Positions 8,996-18,885 are shown, counted from the first letter of the stretch. The stretch is DNA of 64,000 bases from Rhizobium sp. CB3090 (GCF_029714285.1 NZ_CP121665.1:177479-241478), one strand, 5' to 3'. Translations and numbers: made by a program. Notes: a model not told the origin generated them from the letters alone.

Positions 8996-9412
8996 CTAAA
9001 TGACATTGATTTCGACTTCGATGTTGCCGCGTGTGGCCTTCGAATAGGGGCAGGCCTGATGCGCTGCATCCACGACAGCTCGGGCAATGTCGCGGTCGAG
9101 ACCAGGGAGGCTCACATTGAGCCGCGCGCCGAGAAAGTAAGCGCCCTCGTCGGTGTTGAGTTCCACTTCCGCATCGATCGTCGCGCCAGCAGGCAGTGCA
9201 ACGTTCATCTTGCGAGCAGCGATCGCCATCGCGCCCTCGAAGCACGCCGACCAGCCGGCAGCAAAAAGCTGTTCCGGATTGGTACCGCCTCCCGTGCCGC
9301 CGGGTGCTGACAGCCGAATATCCAGCTTTCCGTCGGAGCTGCGGGAAGCGCCGTCCCGGCCGCCGGTGGTGCGGACTTTGGCGGTGTAGAGCCGTTTTGC
9401 CTGTATGGTCAT
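8996..9412 (-). CDS. ohr: Organic hydroperoxide resistance protein Ohr
   Basis: 138 residues of the Ohr/OsmC family. The N-terminus (YTAKVRTTGGRDG), the first catalytic cysteine in GWSACFEGA (C57) and the second in HQACPYSKATRGN (C121) are all present. Ohr is a cytosolic, lipoyl-dependent thiol peroxidase that reduces organic and fatty-acid hydroperoxides. No ohrR (MarR-type) repressor is adjacent; regulation may instead come from the large regulator at 10976. It lies between two alpha/beta hydrolase genes on the same strand. Confidence 0.92.
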   Translation of the reverse strand: MTIQAKRLYTAKVRTTGGRDGASRSSDGKLDIRLSAPGGTGGGTNPEQLFAAGWSACFEGAMAIAARKMNVALPAGATIDAEVELNTDEGAYFLGARLNVSLPGLDRDIARAVVDAAHQACPYSKATRGNIEVEINVI

Positions 9413-9445
9413 ATCGTCGTTCCTCGTTGTGAAAATGAGCGCCGA

Positions 9446-10720
9446 TCAGCGCAATGACCTGAAGGCCGCCCGAACTTCTCGGGTAAAGATTTCCGGCTGT
9501 TCCCACGCTGCGAAATGGCCACCGTTCTCTGCTTTATTGAAGTAGACGAGGTTGTGGTAACAACGCTCGGCCCAGCTTTGAGGCGCGCAATAGATCTCCC
9601 CGGGGAATACCGTCACCGCCACAGGAAGCTGAGGAATGTCTACGGCGTTGAAGTTGTTCGAATGGTCTTCCCAGTAGATTTGAGCCGCAGAGGTTCCGGT
9701 TGCGGTGAGCCAGTAGAGGGAGATGTCATCGAGCATCTCGTCCTTCGTCAGGACCCGCTCGGGGTGCCCACCGCTGTAGGTCCACTGGGCGAACTTCTCG
9801 TAGATCCACGCGGCCAGGCCGACCGGGGAATCGACCAATGAGTAGCCAATCGTCTGTGGCCGGGTGACCATCATGGCTGCATAGCCCGAGCTGTCTTTGT
9901 AGAAGGTATCCAGGGCGTCGAACGCTGCCCGTTCGTCCTCCGTCAGATCGCGCGGGGCGGGTCCGCCCGCGGCGAGAATAGCCGCGATTTCCTTCGGCAC
10001 GGTTCCAGGCATATTGACGTGTATGCCAATCAGTCCGGGCACGTTCTGAAGCGCCATGCGATGAGAAATCACCGAGCCACAGTCCCCGCCTTGCGAGACG
10101 TAACGCTCATATCCGAGGCGCTTCATGAGGACCGCCCAGGCACGACCAACATGATCGGAGCTCCAACCGGTCATCGTCGGTTTCCCCGAAAAACCGAAGC
10201 CGGGAATGGAGGGTATGACTAGGTGAAACGCATCCTCTGCAGCACCCCCATGCGCAGTGGGATCGGTGAGCGGGCCGATGACTTTGAGGAACTCGAGGAC
10301 TGAGCCGGGCCAGCCATGCGTCATGATCATCGGCATGGCCTTCTCATGCGGAGAACGGACGTGGATGAAGTGAATGTCGAGGCCATCGATCTCGGTGGTG
10401 AACATCGGCAGCATGTTCAGTCTGGCCTCCACTTTCCGCCAGTCGTAGTCGCCCATCCAGTAGCCGACGAGATCCTGAAGTTCCGCCAGTTGCACGCCCT
10501 GAGATTGATCCTGAACATTCTCTCGACCGGGCCAGCGCGCTACGGCCAGACGTCGACGCAAATCGACGATTGCTTCATCCGGAATATTGATCTGGAAGGG
10601 GCGTACAGCCTCCCTGTCGACGGCAGTGCTCGCCTTCACAGGAAGCAGTCCGAGCGCGCCAGCAGCCACTGATCCGGCAAGCAGGTGGCGCCGCGTGAGT
10701 GACAGGGACGGGGTGGGCAT
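9446..10720 (-). CDS. Tat-exported epoxide hydrolase-like protein
   Basis: About 424 residues. The opening SLSLTRRHLLAGSVAAGA is a twin-arginine signal. The N-terminal epoxide-hydrolase domain follows (PFQINIPDEAIVDLRRRL, WPGRENV), then HGWPGSVLEF (oxyanion) and the nucleophile elbow SQGGDCGS; the C-terminal GGHFAAWEQPEIF holds the catalytic histidine. ATGs at 10726 and 10720 are in frame; the AAGGAGAG ribosome site is best spaced for 10720. It is the first gene of the leftward run and is divergent from the large regulator, with about 255 bp between. Confidence 0.86.
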   Translation of the reverse strand: MPTPSLSLTRRHLLAGSVAAGALGLLPVKASTAVDREAVRPFQINIPDEAIVDLRRRLAVARWPGRENVQDQSQGVQLAELQDLVGYWMGDYDWRKVEARLNMLPMFTTEIDGLDIHFIHVRSPHEKAMPMIMTHGWPGSVLEFLKVIGPLTDPTAHGGAAEDAFHLVIPSIPGFGFSGKPTMTGWSSDHVGRAWAVLMKRLGYERYVSQGGDCGSVISHRMALQNVPGLIGIHVNMPGTVPKEIAAILAAGGPAPRDLTEDERAAFDALDTFYKDSSGYAAMMVTRPQTIGYSLVDSPVGLAAWIYEKFAQWTYSGGHPERVLTKDEMLDDISLYWLTATGTSAAQIYWEDHSNNFNAVDIPQLPVAVTVFPGEIYCAPQSWAERCYHNLVYFNKAENGGHFAAWEQPEIFTREVRAAFRSLR

Positions 10721-10975
10721 GATCATTCTCTCCTTGGATCGGCAGAGGGTCTGCTTCGACATATAAAGAAGGATCGCCTGACAAGCCCGTTATGCGTTAT
10801 GAGGGATTGTTAGCGTTCATGGGCAGAGGGAAGTGTTGGAAGCAGTCAGCCACCAAGTTTTTCTTGCAGATCCTCAACGGCACGGGAAACCATCCTTCAT
10901 GCACGACGCGATAAGGTGCGGTCGTCTTGAGCAGAATATTGTTTCAGACCTCCACAAGTCGCAAAGGATGACGGC

Positions 10976-13825
10976 ATGACGCAATCGGCGAGCGAGACGA
11001 TTTCGTTTGGCGCCTTCTCCTTGAATGCGAGTGAACGGCTTCTGCTTCACGGCGGGATGCCGGTGGAGCTCGGCAGTCGCGCGTTCGACATCCTGGTCGT
11101 TTTGACCGGATGCCCGAATGAAGTCGTCAGCAAGCAAGAACTGCTGGATCGTGTTTGGCCCGATGTAACCGTCGAGGAAGGCAGTTTGCGGTTTCACATC
11201 GCCAATCTGCGCAAGGCATTGGGCGATGGAAAGGACAGCTCGAGATACATCTCAACCCTGTCTGGACGCGGCTATTGCTTTGTAGCGCCAATCCAGCGGT
11301 CGAGCCAGCGTGACGATGTCTCAGGAGAGATCCCCTCCAGTTTCCCAAAGGCCAATTTGCCGGGCCGACTCGTCCGCATGGTGGGGCGATCCGACGACAT
11401 TGCAGCCCTCTCCGCTCTGCTGGCCGAAAAACGGTTTGTGACGATCGTCGGCACGGGCGGGATCGGCAAGACGACCGTTGCGGTTGCGGCGGGCCATGAT
11501 CTCGTCCGATCCTTCGATGGCGCCGTGCATTTCGTGGATCTCGGGGCGTTGGGCGATCCCTTCCAGGTTGTAGCGACGATCACCTCAACTCTTGGAGTTT
11601 CGTTTCAATCCGAAGACCTCGTATCAGCCCTGGCTACATATCTGGCGGACAAGCGAATTCTCCTGATCCTCGACACCTGCGAACATGTCATCGAAGCAGT
11701 GGCGGATCTCGCATGCCGCATCTTTTCCGCTGCGCCGCAGGTTCACCTGCTTGCGACGAGCCGCGAGCCGCTCAACGTCGAGGGCGAACACGTCCTTAAA
11801 CTGGCGCCGCTCGCCTGCCCCCCGGACGGACGGGATCTTACCGCCACGATGGCGCAGCGCTTTCCGGCGATCCAACTGTTTATGGAGCGGGCCGCCGCAA
11901 GTGGGGCTCGCCTCGACCTTGACGACGCCGATGCTGCGGTCGTAGCCGCCATTTGCCGAAAGCTTGATGGGGTGCCGCTCGCGATTGAGTTGGCGGCTGG
12001 ACGGGTCGCAAGCTACGGTATCCAGAAGACGGCCACCCTCCTCAATGAACGCCTGTCTTTGCTCTGGACCGGGCGGCGAACCGCACCGCCGCGCCAGAGG
12101 ACCCTCCAGGCCACGCTGGACTGGAGCTCCAGTCTGCTATCTGAATTCGAGCGGCAATTGCTTCGCCGCCTTGCCGTGTTCGTCGGCCACTTCCCGATCG
12201 ATGCCGCGCTCGCCGTAGTGACGAGCGCCAGTATCGATGAGACGATGGTTTTCGCGGCCTTCGACAGCCTTGTCGCTAAGTCGATGGTCGCGACACGACC
12301 CGCCGGAGCGACGATGCGCTATCGGTTGCTGGACACCACGCGCGCCTACGCCCTTCATCTCGATGTCGAGGAAGCTGAGTTCGCCGACTTGGCCGCCCGC
12401 CACGCGATCTATTATATGCAGTGGCTCAAAGAGACCGGCGCCGAATGGCCGACTCTGTCGAGCGCGGCACAACGGGCGCTGCACCTCGACGGTCTTGCTA
12501 ATGTGCGCGCGGCCCTGGATTGGTGTTTTGGACCCATCGGAAACACGCAAGTCGGCATTCGCCTTGCCGCCGCTGCGGCTCCTGTCTTTCTGTCGATGTC
12601 CTTGCTGACCGAATGCCATCGCTGGACAGCGAAGGCCATAGAGGCTCTCGACGAGGCCACGCGCGACGGGCGCGAGGAGATGCATCTCCGGGCAGCGATG
12701 GGGGTCTCGCTGATGTTCACGCACGGCGGCAGAGGTGCCGCGCGCGTCGCATTGGAAAAAAGCTTGGCAATCGCGGAGGAGCGCGGCGACGGGCTGGAGC
12801 AGCTTCAGGTTCTCGGTCCCCTGCAGATGTTTCACCTGCGCACTGGAGAATTCAGGATCGCCCTGGATTATGCAGAGCGCTGCTCCTCACTGGCGGAAGC
12901 CCTGGAGGATGGCGGCTCCGCGACGTTGGCATACTCTCTCATGGGTATTTCGCTCCACCTCAACGGTGAGTTCGGTCGCGCGCGGACGGCACTGGAAGCT
13001 GCGTTACGAATAGGGCCGCGATCAAATCAAACCACAACCAATTATCTAGGTTTCGACGGGAGGATTCTGGCCGGCGCGATACTCGCCAGGAACCTGTGGC
13101 TGCAGGGGCTTTCCGACCAAGCGGTCGAGCAAGCCCTGCGCACGATTGCGGAGGCAGAAACTCTAGACCACCCTCTCACGCTGTCCATCGCCTTGGTCTG
13201 GGTCGTATCGGTATTCCTCTGGGTCGGCGATCTCGAACGCGCGGACATCCACACCGATCGCCTTCTCTCAACTGCCGAACTCCATTCGCTACGCCCTTAT
13301 CTCGCGGTCGGTCGCGGCTTTATGGGCGAACTGGCCATCCGTCGAGGTAACGTCGACAATGGCGTCCTTAGCTTGCAGCATTGCATTCGTGAGCTCCATA
13401 AGGCACCCTACGAGCTGCTCGGTACGCCGCTCACACTCTCGCTGCTTGAAGGCTTGGCAGCAGCTGGCCGGGTCACGGAAGGGTTGGAGCTCGTGGACGA
13501 GACCATTCGGGCGGTCGAGGCGAACGGTGATTCGTGCTACATGGCAGAGTTGCTTCGTGTGAAGGGCGGCCTTGTGCTTGCGGCATCACAATCTAACAGC
13601 GACAACGCGGCAAAGTGCCTGACGCGGTCGCTTGAGGTCAGCCGCTTTCAGGGCGCGCGGGCTTGGGAGTTGCGCACCGCAACCCACCTAGCGGCACTCC
13701 TGGCCGCTCGCAATGAGCACAAGAGTGCCCGAGAGCTTCTTCAACCGCTGTTCGAACAGTTCGTGAAAGATCCAAACTCTGCCGACCTGAGGTCTGCTGC
13801 TCGCCTGCTTGCAACGTTGAGGTAA
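10976..13825 (+). CDS. Winged-helix / ATPase / repeat-domain transcriptional regulator
   Basis: 949 residues in three parts. Residues 1-105 are an OmpR/PhoB-type winged helix (FGAFSLNASERLLLHGG ... LPxxYCFVAP-like end). Residues about 130-430 are an NTPase module of the kind found in LuxR-like and STAND regulators, with Walker A GTGGIGKTT, Walker B ILLILDTCEH and the downstream GVPLAIELAAGRV segment. The remaining 500 residues are helical repeats of TPR type. Such proteins are ligand- or partner-gated one-component activators in the cytosol. Position suggests it controls the divergent epoxide hydrolase-ohr-P460 run. No phosphorylation domain is fused. Confidence 0.86.
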   Translation: MTQSASETISFGAFSLNASERLLLHGGMPVELGSRAFDILVVLTGCPNEVVSKQELLDRVWPDVTVEEGSLRFHIANLRKALGDGKDSSRYISTLSGRGYCFVAPIQRSSQRDDVSGEIPSSFPKANLPGRLVRMVGRSDDIAALSALLAEKRFVTIVGTGGIGKTTVAVAAGHDLVRSFDGAVHFVDLGALGDPFQVVATITSTLGVSFQSEDLVSALATYLADKRILLILDTCEHVIEAVADLACRIFSAAPQVHLLATSREPLNVEGEHVLKLAPLACPPDGRDLTATMAQRFPAIQLFMERAAASGARLDLDDADAAVVAAICRKLDGVPLAIELAAGRVASYGIQKTATLLNERLSLLWTGRRTAPPRQRTLQATLDWSSSLLSEFERQLLRRLAVFVGHFPIDAALAVVTSASIDETMVFAAFDSLVAKSMVATRPAGATMRYRLLDTTRAYALHLDVEEAEFADLAARHAIYYMQWLKETGAEWPTLSSAAQRALHLDGLANVRAALDWCFGPIGNTQVGIRLAAAAAPVFLSMSLLTECHRWTAKAIEALDEATRDGREEMHLRAAMGVSLMFTHGGRGAARVALEKSLAIAEERGDGLEQLQVLGPLQMFHLRTGEFRIALDYAERCSSLAEALEDGGSATLAYSLMGISLHLNGEFGRARTALEAALRIGPRSNQTTTNYLGFDGRILAGAILARNLWLQGLSDQAVEQALRTIAEAETLDHPLTLSIALVWVVSVFLWVGDLERADIHTDRLLSTAELHSLRPYLAVGRGFMGELAIRRGNVDNGVLSLQHCIRELHKAPYELLGTPLTLSLLEGLAAAGRVTEGLELVDETIRAVEANGDSCYMAELLRVKGGLVLAASQSNSDNAAKCLTRSLEVSRFQGARAWELRTATHLAALLAARNEHKSARELLQPLFEQFVKDPNSADLRSAARLLATLR

Positions 13826-13987
13826 TTTGAATTCCGTTCACTGGAGAAGATTGGTCACTCTCTAGTATGCCAGCTTATTAGTAGTGACGGCTGGCACTTG
13901 CGATACTAGCTCATCAACCTTGAGGCGAAATAATTCATAACAAGGCGGGAAGAAGTTTTGCACAGGATTGAGCTAAGATCTTCTCAA

Positions 13988-14260
13988 CTACTCCCGAATT
14001 TTTGGCAATCGGCGCCATTGTGATCTGACGCCAGCGTCGATCCGCCATGCATCAGGTGTGACGGTCATCGATCTTGTGAAAGTGCCAATGAAATTGGGAA
14101 CGTCCGGATATCCGCAGTCCGCGGCGACGTCCGTTAGGCGAACTCTCCCTTCCGAAGCAATAGACAAACGCGCTCCAGACGCGCTTGCCGAAGAAAGTCT
14201 CGGAAAGATCTGAGCCCTAACATCCTTGCGAGCCGCGCAACGGCTGCCCGCACGCCATGG
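13988..14260 (-). pseudogene. AraC-family C-terminal remnant, frameshifted
   Basis: Read right to left, SFRDFLRQARLERVCLLL and then, after a one-base frame change at about 14135, LTDVAADCGYPDVP with FTRSMTVTPDAWR form the linker helix and second helix-turn-helix of AraC/XylS regulators. The frame closes with TAG at 13988-13990. The ligand domain and most of the first helix-turn-helix are missing, and the upstream side runs into the histidine kinase gene. It is a dead fragment. Confidence 0.62.
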
Positions 14261-14429
14261 TAACCGAAGCTACGTTTCCGACGGCGATAAGGGCGGGCGG
14301 GGATGGAGGTCAACGGCAAATACTCCGCTTTGATGCTCGCGAGGCACAAAGATGCCCAACCGAAATAGCCACGAATGCGACGGCAGACAGCAAGGCACAT
14401 CTACGATCCGATCCAGTTCGTTCCCCTCC

Positions 14430-15380
14430 TTAGCCCCTGCACAAAACGACATGGCACGCCACCCCATTCGGGTGAAACTCGATCGTTGCTTCCCCTTCTC
14501 CAGGGCCGAGAACGCGTTCAATCAACTGACTTCCAAAACCTCGTTGCTCCGGCACTTTGACCAAAGGTCCACCGATTTCTTTCCAGTAAATGTGAATGGC
14601 GTCCACGTCCTGCCGCCATTCAATGCTGATGCGGCCGTTTGCCGACAGCGAGCCGTATTTAACCGAATTCGTCAGCAACTCGTTGAAGACCAGAGCCAGC
14701 TTGACTGCAAGCTCGGGCGGAACCACGACGTGAGGCCCGCTTAAGCTAATGCGATCCGGTGAAACCGATCCTGATACCGCCTTAAGCAAACCCTGCAGAT
14801 CCCGATTGGAGACCGGATCGGACATTCGCAAGACCGTCGCCATGGCAAGAAGGCGTTCACTGAACACCTGACGCTGTGCCGGGTCGACGTTCTTGAACGT
14901 CCGCTTCGCCAATGCGTCGGTCATTTGAAGGAGGTTGCTGATGCGGTGTTTCATCTCCCCCGCGATCAGCTCGGATTGCTCTTCGGCTTGCCGCAAGGCG
15001 CGCACAAGCAGGTGCATAAGATGCGCAGTCGCGATGATCAGTGCGCTCGCCAGGAAGAACACAACCAATCCGATCCAAGACTGCTGCGTGAGCGCAAACG
15101 AATTGATAGCGGGGAGCCACGCGTAGGCGGAAACGACCGCTGCCAGAATGGTGGTAAGCAAACCACAATAGATACCGCCGAAAGTGCTGGCGACCATCAC
15201 CGCCGGGAACATGGTGATGAATGGCAGACCGGTAACAGCAGGCTCCATCAAATAGCGTAAAAGGCTCGCGATGCCGACAGCCGATACGGCAATTATAACT
15301 GTGCGACGAATGGGGACGCGACCCTGCGGCAAATGCGATGCAAATCGCTTGGTCAGCCGGAAATTCGATGCCTCGTTCAT
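14430..15380 (-). CDS. Membrane-bound HWE/HisKA_2 sensor histidine kinase
   Basis: 316 residues. Residues 25-130 hold four hydrophobic segments resembling the DUF4118 sensor module (PFITMFPAVMVASTFGGIYCG). The dimerisation/phosphoacceptor helix contains EMKHRISNLLQM with the phosphorylated His, as in HisKA_2/HWE kinases common in rhizobia. The ATPase domain shows the N-box ALVFNELLTNSVKYG and a G-box GFGSQLIERVL. It would phosphorylate an unlinked response regulator, as none is adjacent. It borders an AraC remnant downstream. Confidence 0.87.
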   Translation of the reverse strand: MNEASNFRLTKRFASHLPQGRVPIRRTVIIAVSAVGIASLLRYLMEPAVTGLPFITMFPAVMVASTFGGIYCGLLTTILAAVVSAYAWLPAINSFALTQQSWIGLVVFFLASALIIATAHLMHLLVRALRQAEEQSELIAGEMKHRISNLLQMTDALAKRTFKNVDPAQRQVFSERLLAMATVLRMSDPVSNRDLQGLLKAVSGSVSPDRISLSGPHVVVPPELAVKLALVFNELLTNSVKYGSLSANGRISIEWRQDVDAIHIYWKEIGGPLVKVPEQRGFGSQLIERVLGPGEGEATIEFHPNGVACHVVLCRG

Positions 15381-15614
15381 ATGCGTGCCCCGATGACGCG
15401 CTCAGACTTGGAGCGAGCTGTGCCCGCACAGAAAATAATAATAACGTCTTTGTCTAAGTCGAGAGAAAAGCAATCGCGCGCGAGAGGACCAATCAGATGC
15501 ATCGTTGACGCTGCGGGGCGGAAGGCTCATTTGTTCCTACATGGCAAAATTGAAGAACAGTGACTATGCGGCGCCTAGCGTCGTGAACCTTCTCTATTTC
15601 TCCCGTCATTCTAA

Positions 15615-16080
15615 TCAAGGATATCGCCAATAGGGTGGGAAGCACTCAGCCAATGGGGTGAAGACGCGGTTCAAATCGAGCCACTTGCGGGTGAAGTCGC
15701 TGACGACATTTGGAGCGTTCGCGTCCGCGGGGAGATCGTGGTTGGTCATCTCGGTTCCAGGACCGACGCTGATCTCGCATGGGAAACTGACCTCCTCCAA
15801 CACCTCGACCATAAAAGTATGACCGTTCCAGTGCCAATCCCGACGATTGACGACCGCCTGTTCGTGACGGTCTGGTAGTGATGAAATACATCGAGGGTGG
15901 ACCACCTCAGACGAAGTCCGATTGGCGGCGGGTGGTCGATACGCTTCGCAAGCTGCATCGATTGAAGCAGGGTTGGCCACAGCGCCCTGGTCGACCGATC
16001 TCTGCAAGCCGAAACTGGAACGAGGGTCAATCTTGCCGCGATGCGCCCGATGGCTCATCATTGTCCTGCACGACCGCGCT
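15615..16080 (+). pseudogene. APH-like phosphotransferase remnant
   Basis: From 15615 the frame reads WEALSQWGEDAVQIEPLAGE, then DLLQHLDHKSMTVPVPIP and stops at about 15880. A shifted frame continues DGLVVMKYIEGGPP and DWRRVVDTLRKLHRL, and a third frame gives QAETGTRVNLAAM. Together these resemble the N-lobe and hinge of aminoglycoside/choline-kinase-like phosphotransferases. The catalytic loop (HGDxxxxN) is not found, and at least two frameshifts are present, so the gene is inactive. A minus-strand open frame over the same bases is a shadow. Confidence 0.62.
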
Positions 16081-16348
16081 CAGACGGTGGCCGCGGGTAC
16101 ACGTCGGGCGCGCGGTGCATTATGTTTACGCCATTGGGAATAATGCAATCAACAAAGTCTGGAGGCATTTGTCGGGCTCAAATGCGGTCTTTGCGAGCGA
16201 CGGAATACGTTCGAGAGAAAAGAATTCGTCCGAAAGTTGGGCGCGCGCCTAGCGTGTCGCGGCTGCAGCGTCGCCTCGCAATGGGACGCGAGCGCATGAG
16301 CGGGCCAGGCTGCGACGAAAGCTAGACCCGCTATCCCTGCCTTGAAGA
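16081..16348. other. Degenerate region upstream of the broken lysR
   Basis: No gene recognised. It may contain eroded 3' sequence of the APH-like remnant, since open frames in the same orientation continue but show no family motif. Confidence 0.3.
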
Positions 16349-17241
16349 TTACCCCTCGACGTAGGCGGCGAGCTCGTCCGGCTTGCCGTGCGGAAAGGCC
16401 TCCTTCAAATGCTCCAAGAACGCCGACACGCGGGCGCTGAGCAACCGCCGCGATGGATAGAGTGCCCAGAGACTGATCTCGGAACCTGCGACCTCTCCCC
16501 ATTTCACCATCCTACCTGAAGCGATGTCACCTCCGACGAGGGAGATCGGAAGACGCGCCGCCCCAACTCCCATCCTGACGGCATCGCGGACATTCAACAG
16601 CGAAGAAAGGCTGAGGACAGTCTCTACGGTGAAGGAGACCACTCCCACGTCTGTCGTGATAGTCCAAGCATTCCTCGATCTGGGCGGGCCGCGCACGACG
16701 ACAGGAACGACGGCGTCGTCCTTCGGGTAATTCATCCCTGCCGGTGCGACGGCTACCAGTCGGTCTCTCAGGAAGACACATCCGACGAGGCTGTTGTCCG
16801 GATCGGGGTTCACCCGGATCACTAGATCGTAGCCTTCCTCGACCATGTCGACGGCTCGGTCTTCCGTCGTGACCTCCAGCCTCACTTGCGGAAACTTCAG
16901 AGCGAAGCTGGCGGCGAGCCTTCCCATCGCCATCTGGGAGAACAGCAACGGCGCGCTGATGCGCAGCCTCCCCTGCGGCCTGTCTCCTCCCGCCGCGATC
17001 GCGGATGCGGTCTCGTCAAGTTCGGTAAGGAGCGCTCCGGAGCGCTGGTGCAGAGCCCGTCCCTCCTCTGTAAGCTTCAGCGTTCTGGCACCGCGCTCGA
17101 GCAGCCGCATGCCGAGACTGGCTTCCAGTTCCGCGACACGCCGGGAAGCGTCGCCTTAGGACGTCCGGTCGCACGCGCCGCCTTTCCAAAGCCACCATGC
17201 CGGGCGACGAGTACGAAATCGGCGAGGCCAAGAAGATCCAT
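16349..17241 (-). pseudogene. LysR-family regulator with a single frameshift
   Basis: The N-terminus MDLLGLADFVLVARHGGFGK starts at 17241 and is a LysR helix-turn-helix. Near 17150 the frame shifts: adding one T to a CTTCCC run would restore the expected segment joining to RVAELEASLGMRLLERGART. The effector domain then runs intact (GRLRISAPLLFSQ, YDLVIRVNPDPD) to 16349. The divergent NmrA-like gene starts 100 bp away, the classic LysR-target arrangement. One missing base makes either a young pseudogene or a sequencing error equally possible. Confidence 0.82.
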
Positions 17242-17341
17242 AGATGTTCCACCAATGAAACGAGGCGTCCAAATTATCGGTCTATTGGATCATTAGTGAT
17301 CCATCCATATTCGGGTTGTCAACAACCAACGGAGAACTTCC

Positions 17342-18211
17342 ATGACAATCCTCGTAATCGGTGCAACCGGCCGCGTCGGCCACCATGTCGTCGATCAGCT
17401 CGTATCCCGCAACGCCAAGGTACGTGTCCTGACCCGCGACGCCTCCAAGGCCAACTTCCCAATCGACGTCGAAGTCGTACAAGGCGAGATTCTCGACCTC
17501 GACTCGCTGCGCAAGGCCTTCAAGAGTGTCCGCACTCTCTTCCTCCTCAATGCCGTGACGGGCGACGAGTTCGCACAGGCGATCATCGCCCTCAACATCG
17601 CTAAGGAAGCAGGCGCTGATCGCGTCGTCTACCTGTCGGTCTTCGATGCCGATCGTGCCGTAAACGTACCGCACTTCGCAGTGAAGTCGGGCGCGGAGCG
17701 GATGCTCAAGGCGATGGACTTCAGCGCGACGATCCTGCGCCCGAGCTACTTCATCGACAACGAAGTCATGATCAAGGACATCGTTCTGAACCACGGCGTC
17801 TACCCGATGCCGATCGGAAGCAAGGGCGTCGCCATGGTGGACGCTCGCGATATCGCCGAGGTGGCGGCGATCGAACTGATCCGCCGCGACGAAGCGCCGG
17901 GCAAGCTTCCGATCGAGACCATCAACCTCGTCGGACCGGACACGCTGACGGGAGAAGGCGTCGCCGCCATCTGGTCGGAAATTCTGGGCCGTCCCATCGT
18001 CTACGGCGGCGACGATCCGAGCGGCTTCGAGCAGACCATGACGACGTTCATGCCGAAGTGGACGGCTTATGAAATGCGCCTGATGGCCGAGCGATATGTC
18101 AGCGACGGCATGATCCCGGAAGAAGGCGACGTCGAGCATCTGGTTAAGATACTCAGCCGGCCGTTGCATTCCTACCGCGAAACTGCCGCGTCGCTTGCGG
18201 CCGCGAACTGA
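17342..18211 (+). CDS. NmrA-like NAD(P)-binding protein
   Basis: 289 residues of the atypical SDR/NmrA group. The cofactor loop is GATGRVG at residues 7-13, followed by VRVLTRDASKANFP and the VVQGEILD strand end. VYLSVFDAD and the ILRPSYFIDN segment replace the usual YxxxK catalytic pair, as in NmrA-type redox sensors and NAD(P)H azoreductase-like proteins. Function could be redox sensing or quinone reduction. It is divergent from the broken lysR and probably was its target. Confidence 0.85.
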   Translation: MTILVIGATGRVGHHVVDQLVSRNAKVRVLTRDASKANFPIDVEVVQGEILDLDSLRKAFKSVRTLFLLNAVTGDEFAQAIIALNIAKEAGADRVVYLSVFDADRAVNVPHFAVKSGAERMLKAMDFSATILRPSYFIDNEVMIKDIVLNHGVYPMPIGSKGVAMVDARDIAEVAAIELIRRDEAPGKLPIETINLVGPDTLTGEGVAAIWSEILGRPIVYGGDDPSGFEQTMTTFMPKWTAYEMRLMAERYVSDGMIPEEGDVEHLVKILSRPLHSYRETAASLAAAN

Positions 18212-18296
18212 CAACTCCGGCTTCAAACGCCGGGAAGAGCAACGGGAACCATCGGCGATCGGAGGTCATTCCTCCTCATCACCGAGGTTCCTTTGC

Positions 18297-18697
18297 ATGA
18301 AGATCGCCACATACAACGTAAACGGCATCAATGGCCGGCTGGAAGTGCTCCTGCGCTGGCTGAAGGAAGATAAGCCTGACGTCGTGTGCCTGCAGGAACT
18401 GAAGACGACGGACGACAAGTTTCCGCGGCGGGAACTGGAAAAGGCCGGGTACGGCGCCATCTGGCAAGGCCAGAAGAGCTGGAACGGCGTCGCCATCCTA
18501 GCACGGGGTCAGGGACCCGCTTCTGACTCGGAAGGGCCTGCCCGGCGATCCCGACGACAGTCATTCCCGCTACATCGAGGCGGCCGTCAACGGTATTTTG
18601 ATCGGAGGCCTGTATCTTCCGAACGGCAATCCGGCTCCGGGGCCGAAGTTCGATTACAAGATCGCCTGGTTTCGCCGGCTGCACGGCATGCAATAAT
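18297..18697 (+). pseudogene. xthA: Exodeoxyribonuclease III (xthA) 5' fragment
   Basis: Begins MKIATYNVNGINGRLEVLLR with DVVCLQELKTTDDKFP, the metal-binding N-terminal half of Xth/ExoIII. The frame shifts near 18510-18530; in the new frame GLPGDPDDSHSRYIEAAV, GGLYLPNGNPAPGPKF and WFRRLHGM follow, then a stop at about 18697. Only about 135 of the usual 260 residues remain. The break point coincides with the three direct repeats at 18719-18782, suggesting truncation by an element insertion. Confidence 0.82.
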
Positions 18698-18718
18698 TTC
18701 AACAAGATAGCGCGGCGC

Positions 18719-18782
18719 TTAAATTGAGATTGAGCAGTTAATTTGAGATTCAGGCTTCGATTTTGGCACTTAATTTGAGATT
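18719..18782 (+). repeat. Three 13-bp direct repeats at the xthA break point
   Basis: TTAAATTGAGATT at 18719-18731, TTAATTTGAGATT at 18738-18750 and the same again at 18770-18782. Spacing is 19 and 32 bp. Multiple short direct repeats at an abrupt gene truncation look like transposase-binding sites at an element end, but no matching transposase or opposite end lies nearby. Confidence 0.6.
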
Positions 18783-18885
18783 CGTCGCCGTCGAAAAGAT
18801 GACTGCCTTCGGCCAAACTTCATCAGAAAATGCTAAATATCACAAAAGGCTATTGCCAAAACCGAAGGTGCCACACGCCGAAAAT

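Noticed and set aside
13850..13920. Inverted repeat TGCCAG...CTGGCA after the large regulator
   Set aside because: Short arms with a 17-base loop and no U-run; too weak for a terminator.
15615..16061. Minus-strand 148-residue open frame
   Set aside because: The plus strand carries recognisable APH-like text in several frames; the minus frame is its shadow.
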